Shown piece by piece: positions 55,730 through 64,000 of a stretch of DNA of 64,000 nt. Positions within the stretch are counted from its first letter, which is position 1, and each line of letters begins with the position of its first letter. This DNA comes from Actinomadura citrea (lineage in GTDB: Bacteria > Actinomycetota > Actinomycetes > Streptosporangiales > Streptosporangiaceae), in assembly GCF_013409045.1 (NCBI RefSeq), contig NZ_JACCBT010000001.1, forward strand, positions 2,790,001 to 2,854,000. Direction: 5' to 3'. Position numbers and translations under genes: made by a program. Under the pieces are notes generated by a model, which saw only the letters and a list, made by a program, of their open reading frames with translations, searched no databases and was not told the DNA's origin.

Positions 55730-56106
55730 GCGAGGACGCGCTCCGCGCGCGCCCACGTCTCGGCCGGCTCGAAGGCGTCCGCCCACCAGGTGTCGGCGCG
55801 GATCGACCCGCGCCGCCGGAACCTCCGCATGATGGCGACGTGCGGCGGCCAGGCGACGAATCCGCGCAGCGCGGCGTCGCCGGTCCAGACCGAGACGGAG
55901 CCGCACCTGCGCCGGCGGAGATCCGTCCACAGCCACAGGCCGACGGCGCCCTCCAGCTCCGGCCACGACCGGCGCAGCCCCATGCCCGCGTGGAAGGCCC
56001 TCGGCAGGTCGAGGGAATGCGCGCAGGTGAAGTCGGTGACGCTGACGAGGACCGGGCCCGTCGCCCGGACGGGTCCCGCACGCCAGCGGGTCCTCAGGAG
56101 CGCCAT
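55681..56106 (-). CDS. Hypothetical protein with dimeric barrel-like features
   Basis: A 141-residue protein (MALLRTRWRAG...). SVTDFTCAHSLDLPRAFHAGMGLRRSWPELEGAVGLWLWTDLRRRRCGSVSVWTGDAALRGFVAWPPHVAIMRRF has the alternating pattern of a DUF3291- or monooxygenase-like dimeric barrel, which is inference only. It overlaps the next upstream gene (56094-56702) by 13 bases on the same strand, so both are likely one transcript. Its 3' end overlaps merR. Confidence 0.55.
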   Translation of the reverse strand: MALLRTRWRAGPVRATGPVLVSVTDFTCAHSLDLPRAFHAGMGLRRSWPELEGAVGLWLWTDLRRRRCGSVSVWTGDAALRGFVAWPPHVAIMRRFRRRGSIRADTWWADAFEPAETWARAERVLAQAGAGAGSQVIDASR

Positions 56107-56702
56107 GAGGGATCCCGGCCGAGGAGGGTGAGCAGGCGCTCCCGCGACTCCGCGCCGTCCGCGGAGGGGACGGACGGGGCGAACGAGTCGCCGGGGCCCC
56201 GGCCCTCCTCGGGGACGATGGCGGCGACCTTGAGGGACGCCTCCACGAGCTCGCCGGCGGGCTCCCAGCCCGCGCCGATCGACGCGGCGACGTCCCAGGC
56301 GTGCACGACGAGGTCGACGAAGTGGAAGCTGATCGCCAGCGCGGCGGGGAAGGCGCCGCCGTCGCGGATCTCGGGAAGGGCGAGCTCGGCGTCCAGGGCC
56401 ACCTCCGCGAAGGCCGCCGTCACGAGGTCGGCGGAGGCCCGCGCCGCGGCGAGGGGGTCGTCGCCGAGATCGCCGCCGCGCCAGGCGGACAGCCGCGCGC
56501 CCTCGCCCCGGGCGGCGGCCGCGAAGCCCTCGTCCTGGCTCACCTGGTGGCGCAGCAGGCCGTGCAGCGTCCAGTCGGGGCACGGCGTCGGCAGGTGCAG
56601 CGCGTCCGGCTTCACCTGCGCGACGACGGACAGGTAGAGATCGGCCGCCTTCCGGTCGAGCGGTCGGAAATCGGTCGTGAGCAGTTCGTTCAGCAGGTCC
56701 AT
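56094..56702 (-). CDS. TIGR03086-type DinB/mycothiol-dependent family protein
   Basis: A 202-residue protein of the DinB-like fold that includes mycothiol-dependent maleylpyruvate isomerase relatives. The three metal histidines are likely in TLHGLLRHQ (about 63-71), HFVDLVVHAWD (about 144-154) in the usual order. CPDW and the helix-rich middle fit. It is divergent from the MocR gene with 82 bases between, and overlaps the next gene downstream. Confidence 0.72.
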   Translation of the reverse strand: MDLLNELLTTDFRPLDRKAADLYLSVVAQVKPDALHLPTPCPDWTLHGLLRHQVSQDEGFAAAARGEGARLSAWRGGDLGDDPLAAARASADLVTAAFAEVALDAELALPEIRDGGAFPAALAISFHFVDLVVHAWDVAASIGAGWEPAGELVEASLKVAAIVPEEGRGPGDSFAPSVPSADGAESRERLLTLLGRDPSWRS

Positions 56703-56771
56703 GCGGCCACGGTAGGGACTCGCAGAGGCCCAGGTACAGGTCCAAAATTGCACAGACTGACTGAGCCGATT

Positions 56772-56777
56772 TAGGGT
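56772..56777 (+). promoter_or_regulatory. Likely -10 box of the MocR gene
   Basis: TAGGGT ends 7 bases before the GTG at 56785, so the MocR message is probably leaderless. Confidence 0.45.
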
Positions 56778-56784
56778 CGGCGCC

Positions 56785-58212
56785 GTGGACCTCCATGTGA
56801 GCCTGGTCGGGCGCCGCGACCTTGCCGGGCAGATCTACGGCCAGCTGCGCGCCGCGATCCTGGACGGCCGGCTGCGCGCGGGGGAGGCGCTGCCGCCGAC
56901 GCGCGAGCTGGCGCGGCGCCTGGCGATCTCCCGCAACACGGTCGGCGTCGCCTACGACCGGCTCACGGCCGAGGGGTTCCTGACGAGCCGGGTCGGCGCG
57001 GGGACGTTCGTCCGGGAGACCGGCTCCGCCGCGCGCGGCGCGCCCGCGGCCTCGCCGCTGCGGCCGCGCGGCGTGTGGGAGGGAGTGTCCGTCTGGCCGG
57101 CGCCGATGCCCGGAGTCCGGTGGGACTTCCGCGCCGGGCTGCCCGACGTACGGCTGTTCCCCTACGAGGCCTGGCGGCGGATCATGGGGGGACTGCTGCG
57201 GCCGTCGGGGCTGGCCGATCCCGCCTCGGCGGCCGACCCCGCCGGGCTGCCCGCGCTGCGCGAGGCCGTCGCCCGGCATGTGGGCGTCTCGCGGTCGGTG
57301 CGGGCGAGCGGGGCCGACGTCGTCGTCACCTCCGGCGTCCAGCAGGCCCTCGACCTGATCGTCCGGGTCCTCCTCGAACCGGGCGACGTGGTGGCCGTGG
57401 AGGACCCCGGGTACCCGCCCGTGCGGATGCTCCTCGCCGCGGCCGGGATGCGGGTGCGCGGCGTGCCGGTCGACGCCGAGGGGCTCCGGGTGGACGCGCT
57501 GCCCGGCGAGGCGCGGGCCGTCTACGTCACCCCCTCGCACCAGTTCCCGCTGGGGATGCCGATGTCGCTGCCGCGCCGCAGGGCGCTGCTCGACTGGGCG
57601 CGGCGGCGGGACGTGGTGATCGTCGAGGATGACTACGACACCGAGTACCGGTACGGCGGGCGCCCCGTCGAGCCGCTGCAGAGCCTCGACGAGGACGGCC
57701 GCGTCCTGTACACCGGCACCTTCTCCAAGATCATGCGGCCGGTGCTGCGGCTGGGGTTCCTGGTGGCGCCGCCGTCGCTGCACCACGCCTTCCGGATGGC
57801 GCGCTACGTCTCGTCCTGGCACGCCGAACTGCCCGCGCAGGCGGCGCTCGCCCGGTTCATCGACGAGGGCCTGCTCGCCCGGCACATCCGCAGGTCGCGC
57901 CGCGAGTACCGGGCGCGGCACGAGCGCGTCGCCGAACGGGTCGCCGGGCTGCCGGGGGACCGGCTCGACCCCGTCCCGTCCGAGGCGGGGCTGCACCTGA
58001 GCGCGGTGTTCCGGGACGGCGCCGACGACGCCGCCGTCGCCGCGAAGGCGCTCGGCGCGGGCGTCGGGCTGTTCGCGCTGTCGGAGTTCGCCGTGACCGG
58101 GCCGCCCGCCGCGGGCCTGGTCTTCGGGTACGGCGCCGTGACGCCGCCGGAGATCGACGAGGGGATGCGCCGGCTCGCCGGGGTCCTGCGCGGCGGGAGC
58201 GGCCGTGCGTGA
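56785..58212 (+). CDS. MocR-type GntR regulator with aminotransferase domain
   Basis: A 475-residue fusion. The N-terminal GntR winged helix (residues 1-75) is GQIYGQLRAAILDGRLRAGEALPPTRELARRLAISRNTVGVAYDRLTAEG. The rest is a fold-type I aminotransferase domain with the PLP lysine K315 in YTGTFSKIMRPVLRLGF and VEDDYDTEYRYGG before it. MocR proteins such as PdxR regulate vitamin B6 or amino-acid genes. The target here may be the divergent TIGR03086-type gene, as regulators of this type often control their neighbour. Confidence 0.88.
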   Translation: MDLHVSLVGRRDLAGQIYGQLRAAILDGRLRAGEALPPTRELARRLAISRNTVGVAYDRLTAEGFLTSRVGAGTFVRETGSAARGAPAASPLRPRGVWEGVSVWPAPMPGVRWDFRAGLPDVRLFPYEAWRRIMGGLLRPSGLADPASAADPAGLPALREAVARHVGVSRSVRASGADVVVTSGVQQALDLIVRVLLEPGDVVAVEDPGYPPVRMLLAAAGMRVRGVPVDAEGLRVDALPGEARAVYVTPSHQFPLGMPMSLPRRRALLDWARRRDVVIVEDDYDTEYRYGGRPVEPLQSLDEDGRVLYTGTFSKIMRPVLRLGFLVAPPSLHHAFRMARYVSSWHAELPAQAALARFIDEGLLARHIRRSRREYRARHERVAERVAGLPGDRLDPVPSEAGLHLSAVFRDGADDAAVAAKALGAGVGLFALSEFAVTGPPAAGLVFGYGAVTPPEIDEGMRRLAGVLRGGSGRA

Positions 58213-59487
<1,275 letters not shown>

Positions 59488-59757
59488 CGAGTCCGCCTGG
59501 GGGTGGGCAAATCTACGGTGCGCCATCTCATCGCGGTGCGGTCCACGTTGTCCAGAGTAAAACCAGGGTTACTCGCCGTTAACCCGGCCGAGTTCGGCCA
59601 TCGGATCGTATATTTCGACACCGCGGAATGTTCCTGACTTCGACCTGATCGGCTGCCGTGCCGGGGGACCGGTGAACCGGAGCTCTGGAGATCGGCGGGC
59701 CGCCGTGTCACCTTTGATCACGAAGCCCGTCCCCGGGGTTTCGAAGGAGGAGCTCCC

Positions 59758-61302
59758 ATGCCCGACTCCCCACCCGCCGTCAGCCGCCGTGCCTTCCTGC
59801 ACCGCACCGGCGCGGGCGCCGTCCTGCTCGCGGGCGGCGTGCTCGCCGGCGGCACCGCCGCCGCCGCGCCCGCCGGCAGGTCCGCCCTCGCCGGCCCCGC
59901 CCGCGGACCCGCCCCCGCCGACCTCGACCCGCTGGCCCTGCTGAAGAAGATGCTGTCGTTCGACACCCAGAACTTCGGGGAGGGCGGCGTCACCCGGCCC
60001 TACGCCGAGATGCTCAAGGCCGTCTGGGACTCCGCGGGGGTCCCCGCACAGATCATCCCCACGCCGAAGAAGGACAACGTCCACCTCATCGCCCGGATCG
60101 AGGGCACCACCGCGGCGCCGCCGCTGCTCCTGCTCGGACATTCCGATGTCGTTCCGGTGGAACGTGACAAATGGTCCGTCGACCCGTTCGCCGGGATCGT
60201 CCGCAACGGTGAGATCTACGGCCGCGGCGCCCTGGACATGAAGGGCGCCAACTCCGCGAACATCGGCGCCCTGCTCCGGCACGTCAAGGAGGGCGCGCGG
60301 TTCGACCGCGACATCATCGTCCTCACCGACTGCGACGAGGAGGCCGGGCAGTACGGTTCCCACTGGCTCGCCGAAAACCACTGGGACAAGATCAACGCGG
60401 GCATGGTGCTCACGGAGGGCGGCTGGTTCCTCGCCCAGAAGGACCGGCGGACGCCGATGCTCATCACGGTGACGCGCCAGGACAAGGTCTACTTCAACCT
60501 CGACCTCGCCGCCGGCGGCACCGCCACCCACTCCTCCAAGCCCAACCCCGACTCGGCCATCGCCAAGCTCTCCCGCGCCGTCACCGAGATCGACACCTGG
60601 CTCGCGCCGGTCGCGCTCACCCCCGTCACCCGGGAGTACTTCGGCGCTCTGGCCAAGGCCACCGACGACCGCCCGCTCGAACGGGCGCTGCGGCTGCTGC
60701 TGTCCGCGCGCTCCCAGCAGGCCCGCGAGCGGGCCGCCGCGCTCGTCGTCAAGCGCAGCTCCTACCCGTGGCTGCACCAGGCCCTCCTCCGCACGACGCA
60801 CGCCTTCGTGATCGAGGACGCGGGGTACAAGGAGAACGTCATCCCGTCCAAGGCGACGCTGCGCGTCAACTGCCGGGGAGTCCCCGGCGGCCAGCGTCCT
60901 CGCGACTTCCTGGCCGCGATCAGGAAGCGCCTCGCCGACCGCGACGTGACCGTCACGCTCGCGGGCAACCCGGGGGAGTCGGAGGAGGACGCCCTCAAGC
61001 GGCTGGACGAGACCTGGGCCAAGCCGCCCTCCAGCCTGGACTCGCCGCTGTTCGAGGCCATCGGCGACGCCGCCGCCGAGACCTATCCGGACGCGGTCTT
61101 CGCGCCCGCCCTCTTCGAGGCCGGGACGAGCCTGTCGCCCTGGACGTCGAAGGGCGTCCCCGGCTACGGCGTCTACCCCTACGTCGTCGACAACGACCAG
61201 CTGATCGCGATGCACGGCAACGACGAGCGCATCACCGTCGAGGCCCTCAAGCAGGGCACGGAGTTCATGTACCGGCTCTTCGGCCGCTTCCGGACGGGCT
61301 GA
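59758..61302 (+). CDS. Tat-exported M20-family peptidase/amidohydrolase
   Basis: A 514-residue metallo-hydrolase. The signal SRRAFLHRTGAGAVLLAGGVLAGG is of Tat type (twin arginine RR, about residues 9-10). Metal ligands: GHSDVVPVERDKWSVDPF, GRGALDMKG, DEEAGQYGSHW. The middle domain has the family's dimerisation insert. The enzyme removes peptides, carnosine-like dipeptides or N-acyl amino acids; the substrate is unknown. GAAGGAGGAGC precedes the ATG. It has a strong terminator. Confidence 0.87.
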   Translation: MPDSPPAVSRRAFLHRTGAGAVLLAGGVLAGGTAAAAPAGRSALAGPARGPAPADLDPLALLKKMLSFDTQNFGEGGVTRPYAEMLKAVWDSAGVPAQIIPTPKKDNVHLIARIEGTTAAPPLLLLGHSDVVPVERDKWSVDPFAGIVRNGEIYGRGALDMKGANSANIGALLRHVKEGARFDRDIIVLTDCDEEAGQYGSHWLAENHWDKINAGMVLTEGGWFLAQKDRRTPMLITVTRQDKVYFNLDLAAGGTATHSSKPNPDSAIAKLSRAVTEIDTWLAPVALTPVTREYFGALAKATDDRPLERALRLLLSARSQQARERAAALVVKRSSYPWLHQALLRTTHAFVIEDAGYKENVIPSKATLRVNCRGVPGGQRPRDFLAAIRKRLADRDVTVTLAGNPGESEEDALKRLDETWAKPPSSLDSPLFEAIGDAAAETYPDAVFAPALFEAGTSLSPWTSKGVPGYGVYPYVVDNDQLIAMHGNDERITVEALKQGTEFMYRLFGRFRTG

Positions 61303-61309
61303 CCTGAGA

Positions 61310-61347
61310 CGCCCCCGTCTCCCGCGGACCCGCGGGAGACGGGGGCG
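61310..61347 (+). terminator. Terminator after the M20 peptidase gene
   Basis: 18-bp perfect stem with a 2-base apparent loop, 7 bases past the stop. The stem is GC-rich with no T-run. Confidence 0.83.
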
Positions 61348-61409
61348 CACCCATGCCCGTCGCGGTGCGATGCCCTCGATGTCACGGGCCCGCCGTAGAC
61401 TCCATGGTC

Positions 61410-63368
61410 GTGGCAGGCCGGATTCGCAATGAGGACATCGCGCTCGTACGGGAGCGCTCGTCCATCGCCGACGTGATCGGCGAGTACCTGCAGCTGCGCA
61501 GCGCGGGCGGCGGCAATCTCAAGGGGCTGTGCCCGTTCCATGACGAGAAGTCCCCCTCGTTCAACGTGACGCCCTCGCGCGGGCTGTACTTCTGCTTCGG
61601 CTGCGAGGCGGGCGGCGACGTCATCAAGTTCGTCCAGGAGATCGAGCACCTGACCTTCGGCGAGTCGGTGGAGCGGCTCGCCGCCCAGGCCGGGATCCAG
61701 CTGCGCTACGAGGAGGGCGGCGGGCGCGGCCCCCGCCAGGACGGCGGGCAGCGCGCCCGGCTGGTCGAGGCGCACCGGGCGGCCGCCGAGTACTACGCCG
61801 AGCAGCTGAACTCCGCCGCGGGCGCGCCCGGCCGCACGTTCCTGTCCGAGCGCGGCTTCGAGGCCGCCGACGCCGAGCACTTCGGCGTCGGGTTCGCGCC
61901 CCGCGAGTGGGAGGGCCTCGTCCGGCACCTGCGCGGGCGCGGCTTCGCCGACCGCGACATCGTCGCCGGCGGCCTGGCCAAGGAGGGCCGGCGCGGCCCG
62001 ATGGACCGGTTCCGCGGCCGGCTGATGTGGCCGATCCGCGACCTGTCCGGCGACGTCATCGGGTTCGGCGCGCGGCGCCTCTTCGAGGACGACGACGGCC
62101 CCAAGTACCTGAACACCCCCGAGTCGCCGCTCTTCCACAAGAGCTCGGTGCTGTACGGCGCCGACCTCGCCAAGAAGGAGATCGCGCGGCGGCGGCAGGC
62201 CGTGGTGGTCGAGGGCTACACCGACGTGATGGCCTGCCACCTGGCGGGCGTCCCGACGGCCATCGCCACCTGCGGCACGGCGTTCGGCGACGAGCACATC
62301 AAGCTGCTGCGCCGCCTGCTGATGGACCAGGACGAGTTCCGCGGCGAAGTGATCTTCACCTTCGACGGCGACGCGGCCGGGCGCAAGGCGGCGCTGCGCG
62401 CCTTCGACGACGAGCAGAAGTTCGTCTCCCAGACGTTCGTGGCCGTCCAGCCGGACGGTCTCGACCCGTGCGACCTGCGCATCCGGCACGGCGACGCGGC
62501 GGTGCGCGACCTCGTGGCGTCCCGGCTGCCCCTGTTCGAGTTCGCGGTGCGCAGCGCGATCGAGCAGCACGACCTCGACACCGTCGAGGGACGGCTCGGC
62601 GCGCTGGACGCGGCCGCGCCGGTCGTCGCCGCCATCAAGGACCGCTCCCGCCGCCACATGTACGCGGTCAACCTGGACCGCTGGCTCGGCATCATGGACG
62701 AGCAGTTCGTGCTGCGCCGCGTCCGCGAGCTGGCCAACCGGGCGCACGGCCGCGCGCAGGCGGGGAACGGCCGCGGCCAGAACGGGCACGGGCGCGCGCA
62801 GAACGGCAACGGCCGGGCGAACGGCCCGATCGCGGAGAACGGGCGCGACGGCGGCGCGGAGTCCCGGGCGCCGCGGCGCCCCGCGTTCGACCCCACCGAT
62901 CCCGAGATCCAGCGCGAGCGCGAGCTGCTGAAACTGGCGGTCCAGCGCCCGGCGCTGCTCGGCACTGCGTTCGACGAGGTCCCGGTCGAGGCGTTCATCG
63001 CGCCCCCGCACACGGCGGTGCGGGCGGTGATCGCCGAAGCGGGCGGCGTCACGGCGGCGGGGAACGCCGCGGAGTGGGTCGCCCTTCTCCTGGAGCGGGC
63101 GCCGAACGACCAGGTCAGGGATCTTCTCACCAAGCTCGGGGTGGAGCCGCTCCGATCCGCCCAGGAATCGGACGACCGTTATGCCGCGGATTTGTTGGCC
63201 AGAATTCAGGAGCGCCAGCTCACGCGGATGATCGCGAACGTGAAATCTAAACTCGGGCGGCTGAATCCGGTCGAGGCGGCCGAGGAGTACAACCGGCTCT
63301 TCGGTGATCTTGTCGCGCTTGAGCAGCAGAGACGGGTGTTGCGGGAGCGAGGGCTTGGGTCGCAATAG
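61410..63368 (+). CDS. dnaG: DNA primase
   Basis: Makes RNA primers for DNA replication. It has 652 residues. The CHC2 zinc finger has C41, H44, C62 and C65 (CPFH and CFGC). The TOPRIM domain has VVVEGYTDVMACH and FTFDGDAAGRKA. A linker of repeated NGRGQ/NGHGRAQ-like units (about residues 447-475) precedes the helicase-binding C-terminal domain. TAGACT (61396-61401) sits 8 bases before GTG 61410, so this start is preferred (leaderless); an ATG at 61404 adds two residues. A sigma factor follows at 63429. Confidence 0.94.
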   Translation: MAGRIRNEDIALVRERSSIADVIGEYLQLRSAGGGNLKGLCPFHDEKSPSFNVTPSRGLYFCFGCEAGGDVIKFVQEIEHLTFGESVERLAAQAGIQLRYEEGGGRGPRQDGGQRARLVEAHRAAAEYYAEQLNSAAGAPGRTFLSERGFEAADAEHFGVGFAPREWEGLVRHLRGRGFADRDIVAGGLAKEGRRGPMDRFRGRLMWPIRDLSGDVIGFGARRLFEDDDGPKYLNTPESPLFHKSSVLYGADLAKKEIARRRQAVVVEGYTDVMACHLAGVPTAIATCGTAFGDEHIKLLRRLLMDQDEFRGEVIFTFDGDAAGRKAALRAFDDEQKFVSQTFVAVQPDGLDPCDLRIRHGDAAVRDLVASRLPLFEFAVRSAIEQHDLDTVEGRLGALDAAAPVVAAIKDRSRRHMYAVNLDRWLGIMDEQFVLRRVRELANRAHGRAQAGNGRGQNGHGRAQNGNGRANGPIAENGRDGGAESRAPRRPAFDPTDPEIQRERELLKLAVQRPALLGTAFDEVPVEAFIAPPHTAVRAVIAEAGGVTAAGNAAEWVALLLERAPNDQVRDLLTKLGVEPLRSAQESDDRYAADLLARIQERQLTRMIANVKSKLGRLNPVEAAEEYNRLFGDLVALEQQRRVLRERGLGSQ

Positions 63369-63402
63369 GCGCCCGCCCCGCGAAAATGGGTCCTGTGATC
63401 TA

Positions 63403-63435
63403 GGCCCCATTTGACGCAGACTGTCTGCGTGGGCC
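63403..63435 (+). promoter_or_regulatory. Stem-loop over the start of the downstream sigma gene
   Basis: GGCCC (63403-63407) and ACGCAGA (63414-63420) pair with TCTGCGT (63424-63430) and GGGCC (63431-63435), with a one-sided 6-base bulge. The GTG at 63429 lies in the right arm, so the fold would hide the initiation codon. Confidence 0.5.
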
Positions 63436-64000
63436 CTTCGGTGCTGCCAAGCGAGGCGCCATCAGTCGATCAGGTGGCGGACCTCGTCGCACGCGGCAGA
63501 GAGCGCGGCGGTGTGACCGTCGAGGACGTCGCTGCCGCGCTCGATCGCTCGGACTTGCCGGACGACTCCCTGGAGAGGGTCGTCCGGATGCTCGCAGAGC
63601 AGGGGGTGGAGGTCCTCGAGTCTCAGCAGGAGACCGAGGACGTCCCGCGAGCGGATGAGGGAGACCTCGGCAAGCGGGCGCCGACGAGCGACCTGGTTCG
63701 GATCTACCTGAGAGAGATCGGTCGCGTACCGCTGCTCACGGCAGAAGATGAGGTAGAACTCGCGAAATCGATCGAGGCGGGACTTTTCGCCGAGGAGAAG
63801 ATGGCGCGCACCGCCGTCCTCGCCCGCGGCGAGCTGCTCGACCTCGAACTGCTCTCCCGCGAGGGGGCGCGGGCGAAGCAACGGCTGATCGAGGCCAATC
63901 TCCGGCTGGTGGTCTCGATCGCCAAACGCTACGTCGGCAGGGGAATGCTGTTCCTCGACCTGATCCAGGAGGGAAATCTCGGACTGATCCGCGCGGTCGA
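63429..64000 (+). CDS. rpoD: Primary-type RNA polymerase sigma factor, N-terminal part (runs off the right edge)
   Basis: 190 codons are visible. A short region 1.1 ([53 protein letters not shown]) leads after a small acidic linker to region 1.2 ([38 protein letters not shown]) and region 2 ([37 protein letters not shown]). It has no long Lys/Ala-rich insert like Streptomyces HrdB, so it could be the principal sigma factor or a group-2 copy; the symbol is tentative. GTG 63429 falls in a hairpin. Position directly after dnaG is the classical rpoD location. Confidence 0.82.
   Translation, partial: MGPSVLPSEAPSVDQVADLVARGRERGGVTVEDVAAALDRSDLPDDSLERVVRMLAEQGVEVLESQQETEDVPRADEGDLGKRAPTSDLVRIYLREIGRVPLLTAEDEVELAKSIEAGLFAEEKMARTAVLARGELLDLELLSREGARAKQRLIEANLRLVVSIAKRYVGRGMLFLDLIQEGNLGLIRAV

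Overview
The window is a very GC-rich actinomycete chromosome segment with housekeeping gene order. The content points to Thermomonosporaceae/Streptosporangiales or a Streptomyces-like relative: HrcA/CIRCE with a second-type DnaJ, a fused SecDF, a SigE-family ECF factor, an F420-type luciferase-like oxidoreductase, a DinB/mycothiol-type protein, a BTAD regulator, and many promoters placed for leaderless mRNAs. Genus-level placement is inference; there is no rRNA in the window.

Layout. Bases 1-13 hold the first codons of rpsT (minus strand), divergent from lepA. Several proteins of unknown role follow, then hemW, a DUF3097 gene and the heat-shock pair hrcA-dnaJ behind a CIRCE operator, then rsmE. 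An ECF sigma factor with an overlapping membrane-protein gene interrupts the run. It resumes with HIT, phoH, ybeY, a CBS/CNNM protein and a degenerate cytidine-deaminase-like protein. An MMPL transporter and a large BTAD-ATPase regulator (16.6-22.2 kb) sit between that protein and era.

From 22.5 to 36.6 kb: era, a zinc-ribbon protein, a DDAH-like hydrolase, leuA with a leucine-rich leader peptide, an emfourin/protealysin-like pair, recO, uppS, an OsmC protein, a secreted M4 protease, and the znuA-znuC-znuB-zur operon with a Zur box. From 36.6 to 49 kb: small proteins, a DUF1906 secreted protein, glyS, a secreted protein, a fused secDF, a GH15 trehalase/glucoamylase-like enzyme and ppdK. From 49 kb to the right edge: a YdcF-like protein, dgt, a ferredoxin reductase, an MFS transporter, a GtrA-like protein, a MerR-controlled divergent pair (luciferase-like oxidoreductase/merR), a MocR regulator divergent from a TIGR03086-type gene, an orphan sugar-ABC ATPase, a Tat-exported M20 peptidase, dnaG, and the start of a primary-type sigma factor that runs off the edge.

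The least expected structure is non-coding. A ~110-bp dispersed element occurs upstream of era (22378-22487) and, inverted, downstream of uppS (30795-30905). Both copies are bounded by GCGATCGC octamers and share a hairpin in which a base pair covaries. Other unusual regulatory structures are a 13-bp inverted repeat over the start codon of the BTAD regulator, twin MerR palindromes with 19-bp promoter spacers, the leuA attenuator-like leader, and a 23-bp perfect inverted repeat that encodes the uppS stop codon. I saw no CRISPR array, insertion sequence, tRNA or rRNA.
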